64,000 bases of DNA, taken from NCBI GenBank assembly GCA_036346225.1, contig JARFIW010000942.1, positions 1,757,001 through 1,821,000 on the forward strand. Direction: 5' to 3'. A model generated the notes under the pieces. That model saw only the letters and a list, made by a program, of their open reading frames with translations. It had not been told where the DNA came from and ran no database searches. Source of the DNA: Platerodrilus igneus (Eukaryota > Arthropoda > Insecta > Coleoptera > Lycidae). The translations under genes were made by a program, and so were the position numbers. Within the stretch, counting starts at the first letter, position 1. Each line of letters opens with the position of its first letter. This document shows, piece by piece, positions 19,467 through 28,349 of the stretch.

Positions 19467-21765
19467 TGTAACAATTTTATTTTCGATAATAAATCCCTCC
19501 ATATAATTTTAAGAATAAAGTAACAATTTTATTAATAACAACAATAATTTGCATTCAACTTCAAAAGTAATACGTTAAGCCTGCATCGTCCTTTAATAAT
19601 CTACTTATAGTTAAATATCTGTGTCATATACAGCTATTTATAAGCACATCTCTGTTTGGTTATTCCCCTCCGGACGGCTCGACCGCCCGAGCTAGTTGGT
19701 AGATGGTCGGCCACACGTGGTAGAAGTATCAACATGTACCCTAGATTGCAGGCCGACAATTTGCGAATCCACTTCAATTAGTGAACACATCTTCGAATAA
19801 CGCGTGACACTTAGAATGCGACACTTAGAATGCGACACTTAGAATGCGACACTTAGAATGCAAACTTTAGAAGACGACACGAAGGATGCAACCTTTTTAA
19901 GATACACAATTTTTTTTTTTTTCTCTGGGTCGTGGGTTCGAGCCCCACGTTGGGCGCCAGTGTAACTGTTTTTCTTGGTCGCCAGTGTAACTGTTTTTCT
20001 TATACAGTGAAACAACTTGTTTATAAGGCTGGCCTCACGTTGTGAGCCAGTGAAACTTATTGTTCCAAAAATCTTCCGACACAACTAGGGGTCTATTCCT
20101 TGGGTAGAGCTATGAGAAGTGGGGGGGTAAGTCGAAATCTGTTTGCAGATCAAACTTAATCTAAATCAAATAGGCGCCACCAAGTCCTGATGTAATTATG
20201 GTTATTGCATAGCGTATTTCTAAGGGCGGACGTGGAGACCCAAAGAAAAAGGAACGCCTTCGCTGACAAAAACCTGTCTTAATAAAATAAGACGCAGCTC
20301 CTGTAAGAAATTGTAATAGTTAAATAAATAAAAAAGTGGAACACCATTTGTGTCCAGCAAAAATACCTAAAGAAGTAGTAAAAAGGTATTTCCAATATAA
20401 AATTGGCATCAATTTCTTACTCATAAGGGTTTTAGCTTTATGTTATTAGATTTGATCATACTTGATCAAAATAAAAAACTTTAATCTTGAACCAATTGTT
20501 TACTAAAAAGAATCTCTTTTAAAATAATATGACTTGTAACAAAAATTTAATCATTAACTGTATCAATCTAAAACTTTCATCTTTCATGTGTGTCTTAATT
20601 ATTTTCAATCAAATATTTTACTTCAAGACATGAACTTGTTGTACAAAAAAAAGGGTTCTAACCTGTGCAGATCTGTTCAGGCAGATAACAAATTAATAGT
20701 TTCTAACAATGTTAGCATTTGAGTTTTTTTAAATTACATATACAAATTTTAATTTAGATAAAGCTGATCACAAAAATAGACATGTTTACATGTATTGTAC
20801 TAAAGCTGTTCACAGCATTTGCTTTCAAAATAACATCTGCCAGCAGTACAAAGCAGAAAAATATATGACGTCAGTAACACCTGTTGACGTTACCGACGAT
20901 TCATATTGAGCAAAGCGTGTTGTTTTTAAAACATTAAATCAGTGAACTTTAGTTTTACTACTGGTAAATCCAGCTCAGCAATTAGTTGAAACTTTTATAA
21001 CGTACTTGTACTACGCATCAAAGCAAGTTAACGTGTTCCTAGTTTTGAAACACATAAAAAGAACTTATAGCTACCTACGAACCAAAACTGCATGTGTCGC
21101 CTTGTAACAAAGAAAGACGGGATCCACGTTATTTCAAGCAACAATAACAGCGTTTGTAATTTGAAACAAATTCATCCAAAACAACTTATATAATGACTTC
21201 GTTCCACGTGTCAAATCAAATCCTGTTGCAATACATTCTGCAGCAGTTGTAATCTCGAAGTTGAATTACGTCGCCTTCCAAAGGTAGCATCTTACATGTG
21301 TATACTTTACTGTGTCCTTGTGTGTCTTAAAAGTTGCTTCCTACTTGTCGTTGTGTATCTTAAAAAGGTTGCATCCTTCTTGTCGTCTTCTAAAGTTTGC
21401 ATTCTAAGTGTCGCATTCTAAGTGTCGCGCGTTATTCGAAGATGTGTTCACTAATTGAAGTGGATTCGCAAATTGTCGGCCTGCAATCTAGGGTACATGT
21501 TGATACTTCTACCACGTGTGGCCGACCATCTACCAACTAGCTCGGGCGGTCGAGCCGTCCGGAGGGGAATAACCAAACAGAGATGTGCTTGTAAATAGCT
21601 GTATATGACACAGATATTTAACTATAAGTAGATTATTAAAGGACGATGCAGGCTTAACGTATTACTTTTGAAGTTGAATGCAAATTATTGTTGTTATTAA
21701 TAAAATTGTTACTTTATTCTTAAAATTATATGGAGGGATTTATTATCGAAAATAAAATTGTTACA
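19467..21765 (-). mobile_element. Rearranged LTR retroelement with inverted LTR ends nested in the right arm
   Basis: A 2,299-bp insertion beginning TGTAACAATTTTATTTTCG and ending with its reverse complement. The arm sequence is interrupted at ACAG/ACAT (19463-19466 and 21766-21769), consistent with a 4-bp duplication with one change. The minus strand reads as one long LTR (21765 down to about 19961, TGTAAC...GTTACA, about 1.8 kb), then a tRNA-Lys-type primer site, and then joins an inverted partial LTR (19467-19918, about 450 bp). No coding region is present. Twelve-base GACACTTAGAATGC-type repeats occur four times in the left LTR piece (about 19806-19861) and twice in the right. This resembles a product of aberrant reverse transcription or self-integration. 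Confidence 0.7.
19927..19959. other. tRNA-Lys 3' half copied next to LTR (extended primer binding site)
   Basis: GGGTCGTGGGTTCGAGCC and the following bases to CGCCA match, from memory, the 3' half of eukaryotic tRNA-Lys including the T-arm and the terminal CCA. The 33-nt length exceeds the usual 18-nt primer site. On the minus strand it directly follows the LTR end (GTTACAC then TGGCGCCC), as a primer site should. Confidence 0.65.
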
Positions 21766-21848
21766 ACATGTAAATTTGGTCCAGATGTGTGTGGAAATGA
21801 GGGATTCTGGTGGAAATGAGGCGGCAGTATTCCCAATAATGGTCTACT

Positions 21849-21854
21849 GACCGC
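21849..21854. repeat. Right 6-bp target site duplication of the Polinton-like element
   Basis: GACCGC, identical to 10429-10434. Confidence 0.9.
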
Positions 21855-21990
21855 GTATAAGAATTTTTTCCTGCCTGTTACAAACTTAAAGTTGTAACAG
21901 CGGATACAGTTAGCATTGCAGGAGAAAGTTCTGTTAGAGTTTGCTGTAATAAGGTAATTCACACTTTACCGATAGTAATTTTAAAAATGT
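21849..21990 (+). pseudogene. gypsy 2 protease, second part
   Basis: Continues the protease frame from 10434 after removal of the insertion. Readable pieces are FFLPVTNLKVV and VSIAGESSVRV, typical of the strands after the protease active site in gypsy proteins. Confidence 0.75.
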
Positions 21991-22693
21991 ATTTTACTTT
22001 TCTCCTTTGTTGGGTAGAAATTGGCTCCGTATTCTTTGCCCAAATTGAAAAAATATGTTTAATTTAGAAAATAGCAGTATAAATAACTATAAACTCGGTT
22101 CGGTAAATATGGTAAGTACAGACAAGGGTCCAGTCCGGTCACTGATAAAGTAGCGACTTTTGTTTCAAAAATTAAACTTAAATTTCAGGAAACTTTTGTA
22201 GAAAAAGAGAATTCTTTAATAAAAAAATGTTAAAATTAGTTTGAAAGTAAGGGAGGGAATAAAACCCATTTTTCATAGAGCTCATGCTTTGGCTTATGCA
22301 TTAAAAGAGGAAGTTGAAAAAGAAATAGAATTATTAGTAAAGTCTGGAGTATTATTCAGTCAGTTATAGCAATTGGGCAAGCCTAATTGTAGTAGTTCAA
22401 ACAAAGAGTACTGAAGATATCAGAAAAAGTTTCGATTTTAAGAAAACACTATACACAGTTTTAGATTCCGATCATTGTGTTCTTCCAATCCCTGAGGATA
22501 TATATGCGTCATTAAATGGAAATGCGTATTTTATAGTCTTGGATTTCAAAGGGACGTATCAGCAGTTGTCTGTTGGTTCTAAGTCTAAAGAGTTGTTAAC
22601 TATTAATACTCATGTGGAGTTCTTTTGACCGTTTAACTTTTGGCGTTAGTGCAGTACCTGGCATCTTTGTCAGTAATGGATACCATTTTAGGG

Positions 22694-23009
22694 CGGTTAA
22701 AACAAACAGGCGTCACCGTGGATCAATGTAGTAAGCGTAAGACTACGGATCCCAAGGTCCCGGGTTCAAATCCCGACACGGCTGACTGCTTGAAAAATGG
22801 CAGGTGAGCATTTTTCACAAATATTACGCCCTCGTTCGGATGAGAGGTTAAATGGAGGTCCCGTGTGTGAGTGTTGTCACGCACGTTAAAGATCCCTACC
22901 TTGCCTGGAACGGCAAGGGTTCTGCAAAATTCTAAATTTCCAGGCAACAAAAAACTCGCCTCCTGGCCAATGTAGTACCTTCGGGTGGAGCATTGGAAAT
23001 GTAAATGAA
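22694..23009 (+). mobile_element. tRNA-headed SINE copy b (with left duplication)
   Basis: SINE body 22709-23009, preceded by CGGTTAAAACAAACA (22694-22708) and followed by the same 15 bases at 23010-23024. Head contains a B box GGGTTCAAATCCC; the body has ATGGAGGTCCCGTGTGTGAG and GTTAAAGATCCCTACCTTGC; the tail ends GGAGCATTGGAAA. Confidence 0.9.
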
Positions 23010-23324
23010 CGGTTAAAACAAACAGTAGTGGTATGTGTGTGACTACTACGCCCAAGGTCCCGGGTTCGAATCCCGACACGGTCCGCTTGAAAAATGTTAG
23101 GCGAGCAGTTTTCACAAAAATACACCCTCGTTCGGATGAGAGGTAAAATGGAGGTCCCGTGTGTGAGTGTTGTCACGCACGTTAAAGATTCCTACCTTGC
23201 TTGGAACAGCAAGGGTTCGGCAAAATTCCAAATTTTCCAGGTAAAAAAAAACTTTCTTTCTGGCCAATGTAGTACCTTTGGGTGGAGCATTGGAAAAAAA
23301 TCACATGTAAGGTTAAAACAAACA
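23010..23324 (+). mobile_element. tRNA-headed SINE copy c, head-truncated, same target sequence as copy b
   Basis: SINE body 23025-23310 starts inside the A-box region (GTAGTGGTATGTGTG), lacking about the first 15 bases of the head. It is bordered by CGGTTAAAACAAACA on the left and GGTTAAAACAAACA on the right (23311-23324). Copies b and c therefore lie in tandem, each flanked by the same duplicated target. Confidence 0.9.
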
Positions 23325-23624
23325 AAATGTTACATTGATGATATTCCTATTTATGGGAAAGCGCTTGAAGAGTGTCACACCGTTATTTGGGTTTTGAAAG
23401 GCTATGCTAATTTAATGCCAAAGTCAATGAAAGGAAATGCCAGTTTTGTTGAACAAGTAGAGTTTGTAGGTCATGTAATTGATCAAGAGGGGCTTCATCC
23501 AACATGAGAAAATAAACTGTATTACCAGTGTCCCAAGTCCGAAAAATGTGAGTTAAGATCGCATCTAGATCTTCTTAACTTTTATGGGAAATTATACCGA
23601 TGTTGTCATCACGATTAAAACCGT

Positions 23625-23955
23625 TGTATGATTTTTGTGTGTGGCGGCTCCGTGGCGTAGTGGTATGTGTGTGACTACTACGCCCAAGGTCCCGGGTTCG
23701 AATCCCGACACGGTCCGCTTGAAAAATGTTAGGCGAGCATTTTTCACAAAAATACACCCTCGTTCGGATGAGAGGTAAAATGGAGGTCCCGTGTGTGAGT
23801 GTTGTTACGCACGTTAAAAATCCCTACCTTGCTTGGAACAACAAGGGTTCGGCAAAATTCCAAATTTTCCAGGTAAAAAAAAAAACTCGCTTCCTGGCCA
23901 ATGTAGTACCTTCGGGTGGAGCATTGGAAAATCAAATGTAATGTATGATTTTTGT
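23625..23955 (+). mobile_element. tRNA-headed SINE copy d (with target duplications)
   Basis: SINE 23639-23941 between perfect duplications TGTATGATTTTTGT (23625-23638 and 23942-23955). This is the most complete head: GGCGGCTCCGTGGCGTAGTGG holds an A box and GGGTTCGAATCCC a B box, so Pol III transcription of the source gene is expected. It sits in the gypsy 2 region between RT and RNase H. Confidence 0.92.
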
Positions 23956-24159
23956 AAAAATAATGTGGACTTTAAAACAAACTGGTCAGTAGAGTGTAAG
24001 GAAATTTTTGAAGAACGTAAAAATTGACTACATTTACATAATATTTTAGTTCACTATGTCCGCAGCTGCCGATTTTGTTAACCTGTGATAGTAGTGATTA
24101 GGAGTAGGGAGCGTACTTAGTTAGTTAATAGACGAGCAAAGAGCGTCCCATTATGTTTG

Positions 24160-24590
24160 CATCAAGCGCTCTTTCAGCTACTGAAAAATAGTACTGTAAT
24201 CTTGAAAGAGAAGCACTGGCCTTAATGTTCGGAATTCGTAAGTTCCATAAGTATATTTACGGTCGACGCTTCACCTTAATTACCGACCACCAGTCATTGC
24301 AATTTATATTTGGTTGTCATAAAGGTATTCCGATTTATTCAGCTTCTCGAATTACTAGGTGGACTATAATCCTTTCAGCGTACGATTATGATCTAAAATA
24401 TCGTAAAAGACAATGCATAGCTAATGCTGATGGATTATCACGACTTCCATTGGAATCATCTACTAAAGTTCCAGATGCATTACATTCTATTGGTCTTGTA
24501 GAAAGGATGCCAATTAGTTTAGCAAATGTTGCGCTTGCTTCAAAAAAGACCCAGTTGTTGCTAAAGCAAAAGATTTCACTCTTTTAGGTT
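24160..24590 (+). pseudogene. gypsy 2 RNase H domain
   Basis: RNase H-like segment that would remove the RNA strand during reverse transcription. The open frame 24225-24587 carries FGIRKFHKYIYGRRFTLITD (24228-24287), DHQSLQFIFG, RITRWTIILSAYDYDLKYRK and ANADGLSRLPL, all typical of Ty3/gypsy RNase H and its tether. Upstream, at 24160-24224, the frame is shifted but the familiar Ser-Arg-x-Leu...E-x-E-A-L-A pattern is visible. Integrase follows with frame changes. Confidence 0.85.
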
Positions 24591-24699
24591 GACCAAACAA
24601 AATTAGGGATCAGGAGTTACAACCGTTCTGTAAAAAGAAAAATGAGCTTTTAGTGGGACATAACCGTTCCTGGTAGAAAGTAAATCATTCCTGTTTCTC

Positions 24700-25165
24700 T
24701 ACCGTAACAGATTTTGGAATTATTTCATGAACAACATGTTGGCATTGTTTGTACTAAAATGTTGATCCGTGACTATTGTTGGTGGCCTAATATTAGCAAG
24801 GATATTGAAGAGTCCATTTCGAGTTGTGAGATTTGTCAACAAACACAAGATTTCGGGTCAAGGAATCATTATTAACCCTGCCCAACAGCTTCAATAAATT
24901 TCTACAGGGTTCACGTTGACTTTTTAGACATACCTAGTTACAAAGTTTTGTTATTAGTTGACAGGAAACCAAAATTGATTGATGTGAAGCTAATACTTAA
25001 AGGTACAACAGCAAAATGTACCGTCCAATGTCAGAAAGATGAACTTGTTTCGGACAATGGTCCACTATTTAATTCAAAAGAATTTGTTATTTTCCTTACT
25101 ACAAATGCTATAAAACCTTTAAAGATTCTACCTTATAATCGTTCTAGTGTAGCATGTCAATTTGC
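24700..25165 (+). pseudogene. gypsy 2 integrase, zinc-binding and core parts
   Basis: Readable pieces: ELFHEQHVGI (zinc-binding His pair, about 24715-24745), IRDYCWWPNISKDIE (24765-24810), CEICQQT (24826-24846), VHVDFLDI (about 24914-24935, first catalytic Asp region), and LVSDNGPLFNSKEF (25048-25087, second catalytic Asp). The frame ends near 25165 where unrelated sequence begins; the C-terminal part reappears at 26935. Confidence 0.85.
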
Positions 25166-26934
25166 CATTGCCTTGCCATGTTACATTGAGGTCCCACTTC
25201 CTTCCTTATACAAGTATTTCTTCATCTTAATTTTATATTAATACCGTTTACAATCACAAGTTAGTTTTGATTTGTGTAACATTTCCCTTTAGTATTATTA
25301 AATAATACACTACATACGTCGATCTTTAGTTTTATTTTAATATTCTTTCTTTTGTATAAATAATTATAATCAGATGTAATTTTCTAATTGGTAAACATCT
25401 GAATAATGTCCATAAATACACAACTGGTGCATACATGGATCTGTCATTTAGGATGGTTTTCTTGTTTGTCCCTCTCTCAAAATGTGTGGTTATCTTCAAA
25501 ACCAGAATAAATTTCGTTCTCTTGAAATCTGACTTCCTTTTGTGCACATGTCGCTTCTCGATAAAGATGTTCTTTCTAAAGTCAAGATGTCGTATCCGAT
25601 ATGTAAAATATGTCTTTTTCTTTTATTCTTCTTGATATACATAAATATCGTTTTAGAATACTAGCAAAATGTGTATGGAGAAAGTCTACCTGAATTACCC
25701 GTTCAAAATGAGCATGAATGATAAGTTGATAACAGATAAACTTTCAGTTTGTTCCTCGTGGCGTATTACAATATTTCGTTTTTGTAACACGTTTATTTTC
25801 TAGGGTCCTCCGGTGAGATATTCTCTGCTGGGTTATTCTCTGGTGGAGTATTTACTTATGCATGCTTGGCTATCTAAACCTAATACATTAATTCTACTAC
25901 CTTACAAATATTATCTATAATCAAGCTGTCGTTTATTTACCTTCTAAAATAAATTAAATGTCGTTTGACGAAACATATGGCTGTGGAACAAAAAGGTTTG
26001 GCTCTTATAAATTTGAAGTTTGAGGTTTAACACCAAACTAAATATGGATGGTGTTCGTCTTAACAAGCAGTAAGAAGAAACCGAAACCTTTATAGTTCTG
26101 TACAAGCCGGAGCTCAATGCTTAAGTATACGTTTCTTTCATATATCATGAATACAGGCATGAGTTTATCTTATTTACTTTTGTGACGGAACAATGTGCAT
26201 GTGTTACATTTTAAATCTCAAATATCTAGAAAAATAATGCATGTAAAATATAGTCATAACTTTATTTACCGATTACCTTAACTAATTTAATATTACCTTT
26301 GCTTTCCCGGTATAACCTTATAATTTGTAAATATAAAAGCTTTCATGAAAACTTTTTGTGAATTTTGAGGTTAGCTTCAATTCAAATTCTCTTAATTAAT
26401 GTTAAATACAACAAAGCGTATTTATGATTTCTTTTTACTTAGAACGTTAACTTGAAATTGTGTCTAAGCACAATAATCATTTTAGATTTTCTAATACCTT
26501 ATCTGGTAGAGTCTTAGATAAAATTTTAAAATTATGAGAGTGTAGATAAATATACTACACTTATTGATTTTATCATATGAAAATTTGGTTGTAAGAAAAT
26601 AAGGGTATATATTTAGTTTTTTTTATTAATGTTATTAACTAAACGTCAATATATAAGTTGTATTAAGATATTTTCTTTTGTCATGTTCTAAATTGCATTC
26701 CTATAACTTGTCTGGGTAAAATTTAACTTTGTTCTCTAAACCCCTGAGATATAGTCTTTTGCAATCTACCGCAGCCACAAACGGTCGATGCTAGTCCCGC
26801 CAGAGTTTCGTATAGACTCTGTTGTACATCCATTCCTACCTGTAAAAAGGAAGGGTGTACTAGCAACGGAGCAGCCGAACTTCAACTTCACGTAGTTAAA
26901 AAAAATTAGTTAAGATGTTACATGTTTCCAGTAA
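25166..26934. other. Unidentified segment splitting gypsy 2 integrase
   Basis: About 1.8 kb without recognisable coding content, very AT-rich, interrupting integrase. ATGTTACAT occurs near both limits (about 25179 and 26912), a possible target duplication. Near the right limit is a strong hairpin at 26821-26866. The bases just right of it (26951-26968, GGTGGAGCATTGGAAAAT) equal the SINE tail, so part of this segment may be a SINE-terminated composite. Confidence 0.5.
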
Positions 26935-27250
26935 TAAGGCAGAAGCTTTCGGTGGAGCATTGGAAAATGAAATATAAGGTCACTGAAAGTGACATTTTAA
27001 ACCAAATTACAAATTTTTTGTTCGCGCATAGAAATACATCTTCACTAGTTACAGGAATCTCGCAGCCGAAGCTATATTCAAAACTAGGCCTTGTACAAGA
27101 TACGATTTGCTAAAGCCAGATCAATTTTTGCATCATAAATGTAATAATGTAGAATTGAAATTACAGCTTTTTAATGTAAATGATGAAGTTCTAATAAAAA
27201 ACAGAAAAACTAAAATGTAGAATAAAGGAAACGTTGTGAAAGTCCTGAGT
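26935..27250 (+). pseudogene. gypsy 2 integrase C-terminal part
   Basis: FLFAHRNTSSLVTGISQPKL (27020-27080) matches the typical F-x-Y-R-N-T-x-H-x-x-T-G-x-S-P motif near the end of gypsy integrases. NDEVLIKNRKTK (27178-27215) and VVKVLSYL (27232-27260) resemble the GPY/F-type tail. Stops and frameshifts are present. The segment is followed by a BEL gag relic on the opposite strand. Confidence 0.75.
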
Positions 27251-27555
27251 TACTTATTTAGGCTCTGATCTTTTGAACGTTTTCGCGCACATCCCTAATT
27301 GCAATGGTTGCGGTTGCCAACGCGACGAAAATAAGCTCCTAGTACTCGACGTACTTGCACAATGTTGATCTAATTGAAACACCGGCGCACTAGTAGCCGA
27401 GTGCCCATTCAATGATTTTTGGTTATTAAAATGTAGCAATGTATTGTGAAATTTATCACACTTTTACAACAGATTTCGAAAAGTAATTTGTAACTCGATG
27501 AAGCCTTGATAAACATTTGGCGCAGAAATTTTTGTGTTTAACAAATTTGTAGCGC

Positions 27556-28260
27556 TCATGAGGTGTCCTGGCCAAAAAAATGTTGATACTGGTATAAAGC
27601 ATGTTTGCATTTACAATCAATGCATTTTTTGTTGTCCGATATGGTCAACAACAAAGTGTGATATTGCGAACTTGTATGAATACCAGTAGGTTTATCAGAA
27701 TGTGTTGATTTACTGTATTGATTATTATTTGTCTGAGATTGTTTGCACAAAACTACTATACTAATTTCCAAGCATTTTCAGCGCCTTTCAACGAATATTT
27801 TCAACTGATCATACGTGGAAATCAAAATCGAAACCACGGAATTATTTTCCAATTCAAATTCAAGCTCGTTATCCAGTTTCTTAGATAATTTACGAAATAG
27901 AAATATATCTAATACAATTACATTAACCTGTTCTAATCCTGCCAAATTTTTTACAAAACAATTGATGAACGTTCTAAGCTCTTGATGAGAATTAGAGTTG
28001 GCTTTTGGAGCATTTTCCAAAGCTGCAAAATACGAATTTACCAAAAGTCGTTTGTTTCATATCTTTTATTCACCATGGAGTACGCTAACTCAAAATGTTC
28101 CCCACTGACAGGTAAGTGCTTAATTATATTTTTAGATTCCGTATCTAATGCATCGAGCAAGAAATAAAATTTCTTTACGCTTAACAAATTCTTGTTGTCA
28201 TAGACAAGATTCTTGAAAAGTGTATTGAAACGCAAGAAATTTTGGTACTTGGAGTCGAGG
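27556..28260 (-). pseudogene. BEL/Pao gag remnant (BEL 1)
   Basis: Minus-strand relic of a BEL/Pao Gag. The N-terminal part at 28038-28250 has FNTLFKNLVYDNKNLLSVKK, FYFLLDAL and NIIKHLPVSGEHFELAY, closely parallel to the gag of the larger BEL element at 58214-58768 (same order SVEKFWYLVDTL, ALIKHLP, YDEAYKIITNRF). Next come HQELRTFINCF and LSKKLD (27778-28044) and a zinc-knuckle-like CIDCKCKH near 27610. Pol is absent. It abuts the gypsy 2 end on the left and LINE copy B on the right. Confidence 0.75.
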
Positions 28261-28349
28261 AAATCTTATATTAGAAATAAAATTAAAATAATTTATCAAT
28301 CTGAGTTCTGTTCTAATATGTATTTATCATAAATAACTTTCTCATTTCG

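Larger units (their letters stand above)
10435..21848. mobile_element. Polinton-like element with about 2-kb inverted arms and a replication-like central gene block
   Basis: An 11,414-bp insertion with a 6-bp duplication (GACCGC) and identical outward-facing ends starting AGTAGACCATTATTGGG. AG termini and 6-bp duplications are known for Polinton/Maverick elements. The inverted arms run 10435-12987 and 17494-21848. Without the nested SINE and LTR insertions they are about 2.2 and 2.05 kb and look about 95 percent identical by eye, far longer than usual Polinton repeats. Each arm holds a truncated zinc-finger gene reading outward. The 4.5-kb centre carries three minus-strand genes of unknown function. 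No polymerase core, retroviral-type integrase, packaging ATPase or capsid gene was recognised. It may be a non-autonomous or rearranged Polinton derivative, or a separate lineage sharing the same kind of ends. Confidence 0.8.
17494..21848 (-). repeat. Right inverted arm of the Polinton-like element, with nested LTR element
   Basis: Reverse complement of 10435-12987. The inner edge CTACCACCCTTTTGG mirrors the left inner edge exactly. The arm is continuous from 17494 to about 19465, then interrupted by a 2.3-kb LTR-derived insertion (19467-21765), and resumes for its last 83 bp. Confidence 0.85.
22240..23510 (+). pseudogene. gypsy 2 reverse transcriptase, interrupted by two SINEs
   Basis: Reverse transcriptase of the split gypsy element. 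Readable blocks: KPIFHRAHALAYALKEEVEK (22265-22325), VLDFKGTYQQLSV (22540-22580), FGVSAVPGIFVSN (22640-22680, frame changed), then two SINE insertions at 22709-23310, then the catalytic block YIDDIPIYGK (about 23331-23360), and VEFVGHVIDQEGLHPT (23458-23505). The YIDD Asp pair is intact. Stops and frameshifts occur before and after the SINEs, so the insertions are not the only damage. RNase H follows at 24160. Confidence 0.85.
8701..27250 (+). mobile_element. Ty3/gypsy retrotransposon (gypsy 2), split by nested insertions
   Basis: A plus-strand LTR retrotransposon whose parts can be followed in order: 5' LTR, gag with zinc knuckle, protease, reverse transcriptase with YIDD, RNase H, integrase zinc-binding and core domain, and integrase C-terminal part. 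It is interrupted by the Polinton-like element (10435-21848), by two SINEs just before the RT catalytic block (22709-23310), by another SINE (23639-23941), and by an unidentified segment within integrase (about 25166-26934). A matching 3' LTR was not found; the end near 27250 runs into a BEL fragment on the other strand. Without the insertions the element is about 5 kb. Numerous stops show it is long dead. Confidence 0.85.

Noticed and set aside
19927..19959. tRNA-Lys gene
   Set aside because: Only the 3' half is present and it abuts an LTR end, so it is a primer site or copied primer, not a gene.
10435..21848. Complete endogenous virus or full Polinton gene set
   Set aside because: No polymerase core, integrase, packaging ATPase, protease or capsid gene could be read on either strand.
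23641..23712. tRNA gene-like sequence with A and B boxes
   Set aside because: It is the head of a SINE: target duplications and shared body and tail with four other copies show it is not a genuine tRNA gene.
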